A model generated the notes under the pieces. The model saw only the letters and a list, made by a program, of their open reading frames with translations. It did not search any database and was not told the DNA's origin. Of a DNA stretch of 64,000 nt, positions 15,623 to 24,217 are shown in pieces. A program made the translations under genes and the position numbers. The stretch is taken from positions 3,348,001-3,412,000 of the forward strand of contig NZ_CP101988.1 in NCBI RefSeq assembly GCF_024508335.1, given 5' to 3'. Source of the DNA: Cellulomonas chengniuliangii. GTDB taxonomy: Bacteria; Actinomycetota; Actinomycetes; Actinomycetales; Cellulomonadaceae. The first letter of the stretch is position 1. Each line of letters starts with the position of its first letter.

Positions 15623-18106
15623 TCAGCGTCGGGCGGGCACCGGCTTGGCCGCCTGCGCGCGCCGTCGGGCCACGAGCACCATGGCCCCACCGAAGGTGAC
15701 CAGCAGCAACGCGTAACTCAACGCGTCGAGGTCGCCGCCCGTGGCGGCCAGGACACCGCCCTTGCCGTACTTGGCCAGCGTCGCGCCCGATGCGCTCGTG
15801 CAATCTGTCTCTGCGCCGAGCGGCAGGGTGAAGGAGACCGGGTCGAGCGCCGCGCCCGCCGAGTAGAAGCCCTCGAATGCCGGCGCCGCTGTCGCCGTGA
15901 GGGTCGCCGGGAGGCCCTGCCACGAGACCTTGTCGCCTGCCCGTGAGGCCGTCCCGTCGGCGAGCCGCAAGGTGGCCACGGCAATGCCGGGGTACGACTT
16001 CTCCGCGGTGCGCACGTCGGCGACGAGCGTCGCCGACGTCGAGCCGTTCACCTGCACCCGCGGGTTGGAGATGGTCACGTCCAGCACGCCGCCGTGGCCG
16101 GTGAACCGCACCGAGCCGGCGAACGCCGCACGGCCCACGCCATCGTTGGTGTTGAACGTCCCGTTGCCGCCGCTCCAGGTCCACGGGCCCGAGCCGGCGA
16201 CGCCCGTGCCGGTGGCCGAGCCGTGGGCGATGCTCCCGGTCACGTACTCGCGGAAGTCCCCCTTGACGCCCCACGAGAGCGTGGCGCCCGAGACGACGCG
16301 GGCCACGCACACGGGCAGCGCCGCCGCGACCGCCACCGGGAAGGAGACCTGGCGCCCGTCCGCGCCGATCACCACGAGGTGGTGGTTGCCCGCCGGGGTT
16401 CCCGACGGGAGCGTGACGGTGGTCCGGACCGTGCCGGACGCGTCGGCGGTGAGGCCCGTGGCGAGGACCACCGGGTCCGAGTGCAGCTCGAGGCGGATGC
16501 CCGTCTCGTTCGGCCGGAAACCGCTGGCCACGATCGTCACGGACTCGCCCGCGGTGACGGAGCCGCCGGCGCGGACGCCCTCGACCGCCAGCACCGGGGC
16601 GCTGGTCGGCGCAGGGGCCGGGGCCGGCAGGAGGCCGCCCGGCGACGCCGCCGCGAACGTGATCGGCCCGGAGACCGCGTCGAGGCTGCGGTCGTAGCCC
16701 GAGCAGCCGTGCGCGCAGAAGACGGCGGCGACGTAGGACGATCCGGAGCGTGCCGCGCCGGCCTTGACGGTGAGCGTCGTGCTGAACGTGCCGTCGGCAG
16801 CGATGCGCGCCTTGGGCAGGTAGTCCGAGGCCGTCCAGCCGCTCTGCGACGGCGTCGTGCCCGGGGTCCAGGCGCTGGCGGGGCCGATGTTCACGTACAG
16901 GCCGTCGTGGGACAGCGCGCCGGTGAAACCGGAGCCGGTGATGGTGAACCTCTGGTCGACGCCCGGGTCGAGGGCTGTCGCAGGGCTGACCACGAGGGTG
17001 GGCCCGACCGGCTGCTGGGGCTCGGGCGTGGGCTCGGGAGCGACCGGCGCCGCGGAGTACGCGACGGGCACGAAGAGCTCCTGCGCGGCGTTCTTGACGC
17101 CGCCGGCGGCGTAGGTGAACACGCCGATCGAGCCGCCGTCGACCACGGTGGGCTCCTTCACCGCGAGCCGCGCCGTGAACGTGCCGTCATCGGCGAGCGG
17201 CACCCACTCCGGGCGGATGGCCGCCTGCATCTGGGTCGGGACCTGGTCGAGCACGGACTCGGCGAGCACCCAGCCCTGGGAAGCGACCTTGCGCGAGGAC
17301 GACGCCGCGCCCTCGGAGGGCCGCCACACGGCGGCGGCCGAGCCGAAGACCACGTAGGTGCCCTGCGGCAGGGTGGCGGGGATCGGGACGCCACGGCCGC
17401 CGAGGTTCCCTGCCGGGTCGAAGCCCGAGCCCTTGACGACGATCGTGTCGCCGGGCCGCACGGTGGCGCCGCCGAGCGGCGTCGTGCCGTCCGCGGCGAA
17501 GACGCTCAGCGAGGGCGTCCACGCCGGCTGCGGGCTGGGCGACGCCGACGGGGTGGGCGTCGGCTCCGGGGCCACGGTCGGGGTGGCGGTCGGGGTGGCG
17601 GTCGGCGTGGGCTGAGCCGCCGCGAAGGTGATCGGCCCGGACACCGCGTCGAGGCCGCGCTCCGACGCCGAGCAGCCGTGCGCGCAGAAGGCAGCCGCGG
17701 CGTAGGTCGAGCCTGGCGCCGCCGTGCCGGCTGCGAGCGTGAGCGTCGTGGTGAAGGAGCCGTCGCTGGCGATGCGCGCCGTGGGGACATACCCGGAGGC
17801 GGCCCAGCCGCTCTGCGACGGAACGCTTCCCGGGGCCCATGTGCCGGCCGCGCCGAGGTTGACGTACATCCCCTGGTGCGCCAGCGCGCCGGCGAAGCCC
17901 GCGCCGGTGATCGTGATGACGTTGTCGACGGACGGGTCGAGGTTCTCCGCCGGGCTGACGGTCAGCGTCGGCGAGGCCGCGGCGCCGGTGTCGGCGTTCG
18001 CAGCGCCGGCCAGGCCGACGATCACGGTGGTTCCCGCGATCGCGACCGCGGTCAGCGCGGCGAGGACTCGCCCGGCGGACCGGGATCTCCTAGTTCCTGT
18101 CAGCAC
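15623..18106 (-). CDS. htaA: HtaA-type haem-binding surface protein
   Basis: 827 residues. Signal peptide 1-38, then two closely related Ig-like modules (about 45-165 and 368-488, each with FCAHGCS and LDAVSGPITFAAA), separated by a Pro-Thr linker and a different module (197-350). A further Ig-like domain (503-595) precedes an HtaA haem-binding domain (about 603-770, ATLSWGVKGDFREYVTGSIAHG). It ends with LAATGG (786-791), a membrane segment and an Arg-rich tail, a sortase E-like anchor. Predicted to take haem from proteins outside the cell and pass it to HmuTUV. Second gene of the minus-strand arm behind the iron boxes. Confidence 0.85.
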   Translation of the reverse strand: MLTGTRRSRSAGRVLAALTAVAIAGTTVIVGLAGAANADTGAAASPTLTVSPAENLDPSVDNVITITGAGFAGALAHQGMYVNLGAAGTWAPGSVPSQSGWAASGYVPTARIASDGSFTTTLTLAAGTAAPGSTYAAAAFCAHGCSASERGLDAVSGPITFAAAQPTPTATPTATPTVAPEPTPTPSASPSPQPAWTPSLSVFAADGTTPLGGATVRPGDTIVVKGSGFDPAGNLGGRGVPIPATLPQGTYVVFGSAAAVWRPSEGAASSSRKVASQGWVLAESVLDQVPTQMQAAIRPEWVPLADDGTFTARLAVKEPTVVDGGSIGVFTYAAGGVKNAAQELFVPVAYSAAPVAPEPTPEPQQPVGPTLVVSPATALDPGVDQRFTITGSGFTGALSHDGLYVNIGPASAWTPGTTPSQSGWTASDYLPKARIAADGTFSTTLTVKAGAARSGSSYVAAVFCAHGCSGYDRSLDAVSGPITFAAASPGGLLPAPAPAPTSAPVLAVEGVRAGGSVTAGESVTIVASGFRPNETGIRLELHSDPVVLATGLTADASGTVRTTVTLPSGTPAGNHHLVVIGADGRQVSFPVAVAAALPVCVARVVSGATLSWGVKGDFREYVTGSIAHGSATGTGVAGSGPWTWSGGNGTFNTNDGVGRAAFAGSVRFTGHGGVLDVTISNPRVQVNGSTSATLVADVRTAEKSYPGIAVATLRLADGTASRAGDKVSWQGLPATLTATAAPAFEGFYSAGAALDPVSFTLPLGAETDCTSASGATLAKYGKGGVLAATGGDLDALSYALLLVTFGGAMVLVARRRAQAAKPVPARR

Positions 18107-18196
18107 AGGAGAGCTCCTTCAGGTAAGGCGCGGACGAGCGCGCCGTGGAGTGGGGCGGGCGGTGCGGGTCGAGGGCGCCGGAGGGCGCGAGCGCTG

Positions 18197-18955
18197 TCAG
18201 CTCGTGGGGTCCGAGGCGGGCTCGGCGGCGGTCGGCGTGCGTCGGCGGCGGGCCACCAGCACGGCTCCGGCGGCGACCAGGAGGACGGCGCCGACGATGC
18301 CGGCGATCAGGGGGCCGTCGACGCCGGCCTCCTCGTCGGCGGGGGCAGCCGCGGAGTCGTCCACGACCTCCTCGGCGCCGTAGGCGGTCATCTCGGGCTC
18401 GGGCGTCGCCGCCGGCTCGGGATCCGTGGCGGCGGGGGCGTCGGCGACTGCTCCGTCAGCGGCGAACGCGATCGGGACGAGCACGTCGCCGGTGCGGTCG
18501 TCCACGCGCGTGTGGTCGTAGCGGACAGAGACGGCGCACTGGACCTCGCGGCAGTCCACTCCGGCGACCGGGTCCTCGACGGCGACGGGGAGCGCGACCT
18601 CGAACGTCCCGCCCGGCCCGAACGGCGTCGGCAGGCCCGCGGCGTACGAGGGCGGGTTGGAGGAGATCCAGGCGGAGCCGCCGCCGGACCCCTCGACGTC
18701 GACACCACCGAGGCAGGGGGTCGGGGTCGCGCCGGGGCCGTTGTCGACGCAGACGGCTACGTAGATCCCCTTGGCCTCGTCGAAGCCGCTGCCGCTGACC
18801 GTCACGACCTGCCCGGGCGTGAGGCCCTCGGTCTGCGAGACGACGAGGTCGCCTGCCGGCGCCGCGGTCGCGACGCTCGCGGCGCCTGCCACGGCGCAGG
18901 CGGTGAGCACGGAGACGGCCAGGAGCCGCTGCTGGAGTCGGAGGCGTGGTTCCAC
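18197..18955 (-). CDS. Secreted membrane-anchored protein of the haem locus
   Basis: 252 residues from GTG. Signal peptide (about 1-32, ending ATAAPAG), then a neocarzinostatin-like Ig fold: SQTEGLTPGQVVTVSGSGFDEAKG, two disulfide-likely Cys pairs (AVCVDNG/TPCLGG and VDCREVQCAV). An acidic Ala-Pro-Glu stalk follows, then one membrane segment and RRRR, with no LPxTG-like motif. Equivalent small anchored proteins accompany HtaA genes in actinobacterial haem loci and may relay haem, but this one has no HtaA domain. First gene of the minus-strand transcript. GTG 18955 is the best start; longer frames cross the iron boxes. Confidence 0.7.
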   Translation of the reverse strand: MEPRLRLQQRLLAVSVLTACAVAGAASVATAAPAGDLVVSQTEGLTPGQVVTVSGSGFDEAKGIYVAVCVDNGPGATPTPCLGGVDVEGSGGGSAWISSNPPSYAAGLPTPFGPGGTFEVALPVAVEDPVAGVDCREVQCAVSVRYDHTRVDDRTGDVLVPIAFAADGAVADAPAATDPEPAATPEPEMTAYGAEEVVDDSAAAPADEEAGVDGPLIAGIVGAVLLVAAGAVLVARRRRTPTAAEPASDPTS

Positions 18956-18975
18956 AAACCGGACCGTACTACGAC

Positions 18976-19008
18976 TTAGGCTTACCTTCCTAATGTTAGC
19001 CTTACCTC
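18976..19008. promoter_or_regulatory. DtxR/IdeR-like iron boxes in the haem divergon
   Basis: Two AT-rich elements, TTAGGCTTACCTTCCTAA at 18976-18993 and GTTAGCCTTACCT at 18995-19007, resemble the DtxR/IdeR consensus TTAGGTTAGSCTAACCTAA. They lie between the divergent 18197-18955 gene and hmuT, placed to repress both under iron sufficiency. Confidence 0.7.
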
Positions 19009-19045
19009 TGCCAAGCAGACCCCGGCACCCATGACCAGGAGAGAC

Positions 19046-20092
19046 ATGAAGACTGGCGCGCGCCCTCGGCCGCGATCCACCGCACTCTCCGCCCTCGCCG
19101 GCCTGCTGGCCGTGGTCCTGCTCGCCGGGTGCGCCCCCGCGGACGCGACCGCCCCATCGGCCACCGGCGACACGGCGGGGCCCGCGACCGCCGTGGTCGA
19201 CGACGCGAGCATCCACCCGATCACCACCGACCCCGAGCCCCGCCTGCCCGTGACCGTGCGCTCCTACGACGGGGTGGACGTCACCATCACCGACGTGAGC
19301 CGGATCATCGCCGTCGACCTGTATGGGACCCTCGGCGAGATCGTCTACACCCTCGGCCTCGGGGACAACGTCGTCGGGCGCGACCGGGCGACGGGCTTCC
19401 CGGAGGCCGCCGACGTGCCACTCGTCTCCGCCGCCGGGCACGACCTCAACGCGGAGTCGATCCTCTCGTTGAACCCCACCGTCGTCCTCACCGACACCTC
19501 GATCGGGCCGTCCGAGGTGCAGGCCCAGCTCCGCGCGGCGGGCATCCCGGTCGTCTACTTCACGCCTGAGCGAACGCTCGAGGGGATCGGGCCCCAGATC
19601 ACCGCCGTGGCGGAGGCGCTGGGCGTCCCCGAGGCCGGCGCCGCCCTGGTCGAGCGGGTCGAGGGCGAGATCGCCAGCGCGGTCGAGCTGGCCCCGGCCG
19701 ACGGCGAGGCGCCGCGGATCGCGTTCCTCTACCTGCGCGGCGCCGCCGGGATCTACCTGCTGGGCGGCCCCGGCTCGGGCGCCGACGCGATGATCCATGC
19801 GATCGGCGCCGTCGACGTGGGCACCAACATCGGGCTCGACCGCTCGTTCGTCAACCTGACCAGCGAGGCGCTGATCAGCGCCGCCCCCGACGTGATCCTC
19901 GTGTTCTCCGAGGGCCTGAAGTCGGTCGGCGGGGTCGACGGGCTGGTGGGCATCACGGGCATCGCGCAGACCCCCGCGGGCGCCAACCGCCGCGTGGTCG
20001 ACATGAGCGACACGACACTGCTGAGCTTCGGCCCGCGCACGGGCGCCACGGTGCGCGCCCTGGCCGAGGCCGTGCACGGGACGTCCCGATGA
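19046..20092 (+). CDS. hmuT: Haem ABC transporter substrate-binding lipoprotein
   Basis: 348 residues. Lipoprotein signal with lipobox LLAGC (Cys29), then the two-lobed class III binding-protein fold (about 85-345) with ITDVSRIIAVDLYGTLGEIVYTLGLGDNVVGRD at the first lobe. Binds haem outside the membrane and docks on HmuU. The ATG at 19046 is preferred because AGGAGA lies 5-6 bases upstream; an ATG at 19031 in frame lacks one. Iron boxes are just upstream. Its stop overlaps hmuU by four bases (ATGA). Confidence 0.92.
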   Translation: MKTGARPRPRSTALSALAGLLAVVLLAGCAPADATAPSATGDTAGPATAVVDDASIHPITTDPEPRLPVTVRSYDGVDVTITDVSRIIAVDLYGTLGEIVYTLGLGDNVVGRDRATGFPEAADVPLVSAAGHDLNAESILSLNPTVVLTDTSIGPSEVQAQLRAAGIPVVYFTPERTLEGIGPQITAVAEALGVPEAGAALVERVEGEIASAVELAPADGEAPRIAFLYLRGAAGIYLLGGPGSGADAMIHAIGAVDVGTNIGLDRSFVNLTSEALISAAPDVILVFSEGLKSVGGVDGLVGITGIAQTPAGANRRVVDMSDTTLLSFGPRTGATVRALAEAVHGTSR

Positions 20093-21201
20093 CCACCACC
20101 GTCGGCGCCGCCCGCCCTGCCGGGCCCGGCTCTCCCAGCCCCGCTCCCCCCGGCACGCCGGTCGCCCATCGGCGCAGAGGGCGACTGCTGCTCATCAGCC
20201 TGGCTGTCGCCGTGGTAGTCGCCGCCGTGGTCGCCGCCGGGGTGGGCCAGGTCCGCATCCCGCCCGCCGAGGTGCTCGGCTCGCTGCTGCACCGCGTCGG
20301 GCTCGACGTCGGGCCTTTGCCGAGCCACCCGCAGGGCGAGAACACGTTGTGGCTCGTGCGGTTCCCCCGCCTCACCCTGGCGCTGCTGGTGGGCGCCGCA
20401 CTCGGCTGCGCCGGGGCGCTGATGCAAGGCGTCTTCGCCAACCCGCTCGCCGAGCCCGGCATCATCGGCGTGTCCTCGGGGGCCGCGGTCGGCGCGTGCG
20501 CGGTCATCGTCTTCGGCGGCGCCCTCACGGCCGGGCCGTGGGTCGCCGCGGCTGCGTTCGTCGGCGGGCTCGTCACCACCTTCGCCGTGTACGCGCTGGC
20601 CCGCTCGGGTGGGCGCACCGAGGTGGTGACGCTGGTGCTGACGGGCGTGGCCATCAACGCGTTCGCGGGCGGGCTGCTCGCCTTCTTCACCTTCATCGCC
20701 TCGCCGGCCGCGCGCGAGCAGATCGTCTTCTGGCAGCTCGGGTCCCTCAACGGGGCGTCGTGGTCCTCGGTGGCGATCGTGGCGCCCCTGGTGGCGATCG
20801 GCCTCGTCATCGCCATGGCCCTCGCGCGCCGGCTGGACCTGCTGTCCTTGGGCGAGCGCGCGGCCCGGCACCTCGGGGTGAACGTCGAACGGCTCCGGCA
20901 AGGGGTCATCGTCCTCGTCGCCGTGCTGGTCGCCTCCGGGGTGGCGTTCACCGGCATCATCGCGTTCGTGGGGCTCGTGGTGCCGCACCTGGTGCGGATG
21001 GCGGCCGGCCCCGGTCATCGGCTGCTCGTCCCGGGCTCCGCGCTCGGCGGCGCCCTGGTGCTGCTGGTGGCAGACCTTGTCGCGCGCACGGCGATCGCCA
21101 ACGCCGACCTGCCGCTGGGCATGCTCACCTCGCTGGTCGGCGGGCCGTTCTTCTTCTGGCTGCTGCGTCGCACGCGCGCCACGCAGGGCGGCTGGGCGTG
21201 A
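20089..21201 (+). CDS. hmuU: Haem ABC transporter permease
   Basis: 370 residues with about nine to ten membrane segments of the FecCD/BtuC type: RFPRLTLALLVGAALGCAGALMQG marks the first family block, ANPLAEPGIIGVSSGAAVGA the second and FVGLVVPHLVRMAAGPGHR the coupling region. Forms the membrane channel for haem with HmuV. Coupled to hmuT by ATGA and to hmuV by GTGA overlaps. Confidence 0.92.
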   Translation: MTTTVGAARPAGPGSPSPAPPGTPVAHRRRGRLLLISLAVAVVVAAVVAAGVGQVRIPPAEVLGSLLHRVGLDVGPLPSHPQGENTLWLVRFPRLTLALLVGAALGCAGALMQGVFANPLAEPGIIGVSSGAAVGACAVIVFGGALTAGPWVAAAAFVGGLVTTFAVYALARSGGRTEVVTLVLTGVAINAFAGGLLAFFTFIASPAAREQIVFWQLGSLNGASWSSVAIVAPLVAIGLVIAMALARRLDLLSLGERAARHLGVNVERLRQGVIVLVAVLVASGVAFTGIIAFVGLVVPHLVRMAAGPGHRLLVPGSALGGALVLLVADLVARTAIANADLPLGMLTSLVGGPFFFWLLRRTRATQGGWA

Positions 21202-22028
21202 GCGCCCGCCTGCTCCCGTGGCGCCGGCCCGTCCGGCTTCCGACGCCCCACGAGCCCGGCGCGCTGGCGGCCCGGGTGCGAGGGGCTCACCTGACGCGCG
21301 GGGCCACCGAGGTGCTGTGCGGGGTCGACCTCGACGTCCGCGCCGGCGAGGTGCGCGCGCTGCTCGGCCCCAACGGGGCCGGGAAGTCGTCGCTGCTGGG
21401 CGTCCTCACGGGCGATCTGGCGCCGTCCGCGGGAAGCGTCGAGATCGACGGGGAGCCGCTGGCGCACTGGAGCACCACCGAGCTGGCGCTGCGCCGATCG
21501 GTGCTGCTCCAGCACGTCGGCGTCTCCTTCCCCTTCACTGTCACCGAAGTAGTGCGGATGGGACGGGCGCCGTGGCGGGGCACGCCGCTCGACCTGGAGG
21601 ACGACGACGCGGTCGCCCAGGGGCTGGTGGACGCCGACGTGACTCACCTGGCGGATCGCCAGTTCACCGCGCTCTCCGGCGGCGAGCGCGCCCGGGCGGC
21701 CCTGGCCAGGGTGCTCGCGCAGCGCACGCAGGTCCTGCTACTGGATGAGCCGACCGCGGCGCTCGACCTACGGCACCAGGAGCTCGTGCTGCAGCTCGCG
21801 CGCGGCCACGCGCAGGCGGGCGGCGCTGTGGTGGTCGTGGTCCACGATCTCGGGCTCGCCGCCGCCTATGCCGACCAGGTGACGGTGCTCGCCCATGGGC
21901 GGGTCGTCGCGGAGGGCCCTCCGGCAGATGCCCTGACGTCCGAGCTGCTCACCGAGGTGTACGAGTACCCGGTGGAGGTCTTCGCCCATCCGCGGTCTGC
22001 CCGCCAGGTCATCCTCCCGAGGCGTTGA
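21198..22028 (+). CDS. hmuV: Haem ABC transporter ATP-binding protein
   Basis: 276 residues. Walker A GPNGAGKSS (57-65), signature LSGGERAR, Walker B QVLLLDEPTAALDLRHQ and the H-loop VVVVHDLGLAAAYADQV are intact. The family trait VSFPFTVTEVVRMGRAPW between Walker A and signature is present, typical of HmuV/HemV. GTG start overlaps the hmuU stop; an in-frame upstream extension would run deep into hmuU and is rejected. Confidence 0.92.
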   Translation: MSARLLPWRRPVRLPTPHEPGALAARVRGAHLTRGATEVLCGVDLDVRAGEVRALLGPNGAGKSSLLGVLTGDLAPSAGSVEIDGEPLAHWSTTELALRRSVLLQHVGVSFPFTVTEVVRMGRAPWRGTPLDLEDDDAVAQGLVDADVTHLADRQFTALSGGERARAALARVLAQRTQVLLLDEPTAALDLRHQELVLQLARGHAQAGGAVVVVVHDLGLAAAYADQVTVLAHGRVVAEGPPADALTSELLTEVYEYPVEVFAHPRSARQVILPRR

Positions 22029-22060
22029 GTCGCGACGCGCCGGGCAGGTCGACGGGCTAC

Positions 22061-22085
22061 CTGACAGATCGTGGGAGAATGTCAG
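22061..22085. promoter_or_regulatory. Operator and -10 of the TetR gene
   Basis: CTGACA and TGTCAG form inverted arms 13 bases apart at 22061-22066 and 22080-22085. GAGAAT at 22075-22080 ends 6 bases before the ATG, a leaderless -10. The right arm overlaps the -10, as expected for autorepression. Confidence 0.5.
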
Positions 22086-22086
22086 C

Positions 22087-22695
22087 ATGCCCAAGATCAT
22101 CGGCGGGTCTCTGCACGAGCACCGCGAGCAGACGCGCCAGAAGCTGTTCACGGCGCTCTCGACGCTCATGGAGGATCGCGGCTTCGACGCGATCACCCTC
22201 GCTGACATCGCCGCCGCGGCCGGCGTGGGGCGCACTGCCGTGTACAACCACTTCGCCGACAAGGAGTCGCTGCTCGTCGCGTTCATCACCGACGAGACGG
22301 AGCAGTACGTGGCGACCTTGGAACGCTCCCTCGTGGACGTCGAGGACCCCACCGAGCAGCTCCGCGCCTACGTCCGCGCGCAGGCCCAGCTCAAGCGGGT
22401 GTACCACCTGGCCCCCGGGCCCGACCTGCGATCGGTGCTCTCCCGGGCCACGCAGCAGCGGGTCCGCGAGCACGTGATGCTGGTCGAGCAGATCCTGCGG
22501 CGCATCCTGCGCGCCGGGATCGAGACCGGCGCCTTCGCCGAGCAGGACATCGACACCACGGTGCCGTTGGTCAACGCGTGCCTCTCGAGCCGAAGCGTGC
22601 CCGAGGCGGACGGCCCCGACCGCGACCGCGCGATCGAGTCGACCCTAGCGTTCGTGCTGCGTGCTGTCGGCGCCCGGGACATGGCCGCGGCCTGA
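22087..22695 (+). CDS. TetR family regulator
   Basis: 202 residues. N-terminal helix-turn-helix (about 20-62, TLADIAAAAGVGRTAVYNHFADKESLL), and an all-helical ligand domain. Ligand unknown. Position between hmuTUV and haem oxygenase suggests it senses haem, iron or a haem breakdown product, but this is inference. A dyad overlapping its own promoter implies autoregulation. It starts 58 bases after hmuV and could be partly cotranscribed. Confidence 0.85.
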   Translation: MPKIIGGSLHEHREQTRQKLFTALSTLMEDRGFDAITLADIAAAAGVGRTAVYNHFADKESLLVAFITDETEQYVATLERSLVDVEDPTEQLRAYVRAQAQLKRVYHLAPGPDLRSVLSRATQQRVREHVMLVEQILRRILRAGIETGAFAEQDIDTTVPLVNACLSSRSVPEADGPDRDRAIESTLAFVLRAVGARDMAAA

Positions 22696-22719
22696 GCGAC
22701 CGCCCTCCTGCGGCCACCC

Positions 22720-23259
22720 TCAGCGCGGCCATTTGACGCCGGTCTCCGCGAAGTAGGACGGCAGCTCCGGCCGCCCACGGTCCACGACCGGGTCGTACTG
22801 CGGCAGCGGCATCATCAGGAAGTGCTGGTCCGGGATCGCGGCGGAGGGCGACGACACCCCCAGGTCCGTCGACTGGCGGAAGCCGAAGCGCTGGTAGTAC
22901 GAGGGCGATCCCGCCGCCAGCACCATCGAGGCCATGCCGTTCTCGGCGGACCTCAGGACACTGCGCAGCAGCGCGGACCCGAGCCCATGGTGGCGATGCT
23001 CGGGGACCACCCCGAACTCTGCGACCAGGCGCGCCTGCACGACTCCGCGCTGGGTGTGCAGGGGGACCTTGCTCAGGATGATGTTGCCGAGGAGCTCGTG
23101 GTTGACCTCCGCGACATAGGACAACTGCTCCACGAAGTCCGGCGAGTTGTGGATCCGCTCCACCAGCTCGACGAAGCGGTGGTCGGCGTCGGCGAACGAC
23201 CGCCGCACGACGTCGAGCACCGCGGGCCACTCGTCCGAGTGCTGCTGCCTAATCCGCAT
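22720..23259 (-). CDS. GNAT family N-acetyltransferase
   Basis: 179 residues. GNAT fold of the YhbS-like group: MRIRQQHSDEWPAVLDVVRRSF at the N-terminus, acetyl-CoA loop VVPEHRHHGLGSALLRSVLR, and AAGSPSYYQRFGFRQS with the conserved Tyr-Phe-Gly-Phe. Substrate unknown. Start set at the ATG giving MRIRQQH; a longer frame crosses the promoter shared with haem oxygenase. It converges on the TetR gene and is divergent from hmuO, so it may respond to the same iron box. Confidence 0.8.
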   Translation of the reverse strand: MRIRQQHSDEWPAVLDVVRRSFADADHRFVELVERIHNSPDFVEQLSYVAEVNHELLGNIILSKVPLHTQRGVVQARLVAEFGVVPEHRHHGLGSALLRSVLRSAENGMASMVLAAGSPSYYQRFGFRQSTDLGVSSPSAAIPDQHFLMMPLPQYDPVVDRGRPELPSYFAETGVKWPR

Positions 23260-23340
23260 CGTCACACCCCCACGATGCTCGCCAAGCCTGGGAGCCGCCA
23301 TCGGGGGACGACGTCGAGTCGCGAGATCGCGACGAACGGA

Positions 23341-23361
23341 TGTAGGCAAGCCTTACCTATG
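23341..23361. promoter_or_regulatory. Iron box upstream of haem oxygenase
   Basis: TAGGCAAGCCTTACCTA matches the DtxR/IdeR pattern. A TACAGT hexamer follows at about 23367, a possible -10 for the haem oxygenase transcript. Confidence 0.6.
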
Positions 23362-23430
23362 TCCGCTACAGTCGCAGTGGCACGTCCTGACGACATGTCA
23401 TCTCATCCGCCGGCTTCCCAGGAGACCGCT

Positions 23431-24108
23431 GTGACCACCACGACCCACTCCTCCGCGGTGGAGCAGGCCGCCATGACGACCCCGCTGTCGACGCTGCTCC
23501 GAGAGGGCACCCGGCCCGAGCACGAGGCCGCCGAGCAGATGGGTTTCGTCGAGCAGCTCATGGCGGGCCACCTCGACCGCGCCGCGTACACCGACCTCGC
23601 CGTCCAGCAGCACGCGATCTACACGGCGCTCGAGGCCGCGAGCGCGGAGATCCGCGCCCAGCCCGGTGGCGAGACGATCGTCTTCGACGAGCTGACGCGG
23701 GTGCCGTCCATCGAGGCGGACCTCGCGTTCCTGCTCGGGCCGGATTGGGCGCAGCAGATGCGCGTGCTGCCTGCCACCGAGCGGTATGCCGCACGCCTGC
23801 GCGAGACCGGGTCCTCGATCGCCCTATACGTCGCGCACGCCTACACCCGCTACCTGGGAGACCTCTCCGGCGGCCAGATCATCCAGCGCATGCTGGAACG
23901 CCACTACGGGTTCGGCGCGGAGGGCGTGAGCTTCTACCACTTCGCGCAGATCCCGAAGGCGAAGCCCTTCAAGGACGCCTACCGCGAGCGCCTCGACGCC
24001 TTGGACCTCGACGAGGACCAGCGCGCCACCGCCGTCGCCGAGGCGAAGCGCGCCTTCGAGCACAACCGCGCGCTCTTCGCCGAGCTCGGCGCACTGCACC
24101 TGCGCTGA
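23431..24108 (+). CDS. hmuO: Haem oxygenase
   Basis: 225 residues, close to HmuO of Corynebacterium. Opens haem with O2 and reductant to biliverdin, CO and Fe2+. The proximal haem ligand is His31 in TRPEHEAAEQ, and the distal helix has the signature GDLSGGQ (143-149) that bends over haem. Conserved FKDAYRERLD and AFEHNRALFAEL follow. Starts considered: ATG 23395, GTG 23431 and ATG 23473; GTG 23431 is chosen because AGGAG lies 6 bases upstream. Preceded by an iron box, so induced when iron is scarce. Confidence 0.93.
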   Translation: MTTTTHSSAVEQAAMTTPLSTLLREGTRPEHEAAEQMGFVEQLMAGHLDRAAYTDLAVQQHAIYTALEAASAEIRAQPGGETIVFDELTRVPSIEADLAFLLGPDWAQQMRVLPATERYAARLRETGSSIALYVAHAYTRYLGDLSGGQIIQRMLERHYGFGAEGVSFYHFAQIPKAKPFKDAYRERLDALDLDEDQRATAVAEAKRAFEHNRALFAELGALHLR

Positions 24109-24217
24109 CTGACTCCGAGGGCCTGATCGACGCTTTCGGCGACGTGTTGGGTGCGCCACACGGCCAAAAAGGTGACGGGACGCTTGCGGCAGGCCCTCGG
24201 TGTCGGATGATGGCCAC

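Noticed and set aside
16094-18979. Very long open frame on the plus strand opposite the haem surface genes
   Set aside because: Antisense shadow: Arg/Gly/Asp-rich low-complexity protein with no domain, caused by high GC3 of the real minus-strand genes that have clear signal peptides and HtaA features.
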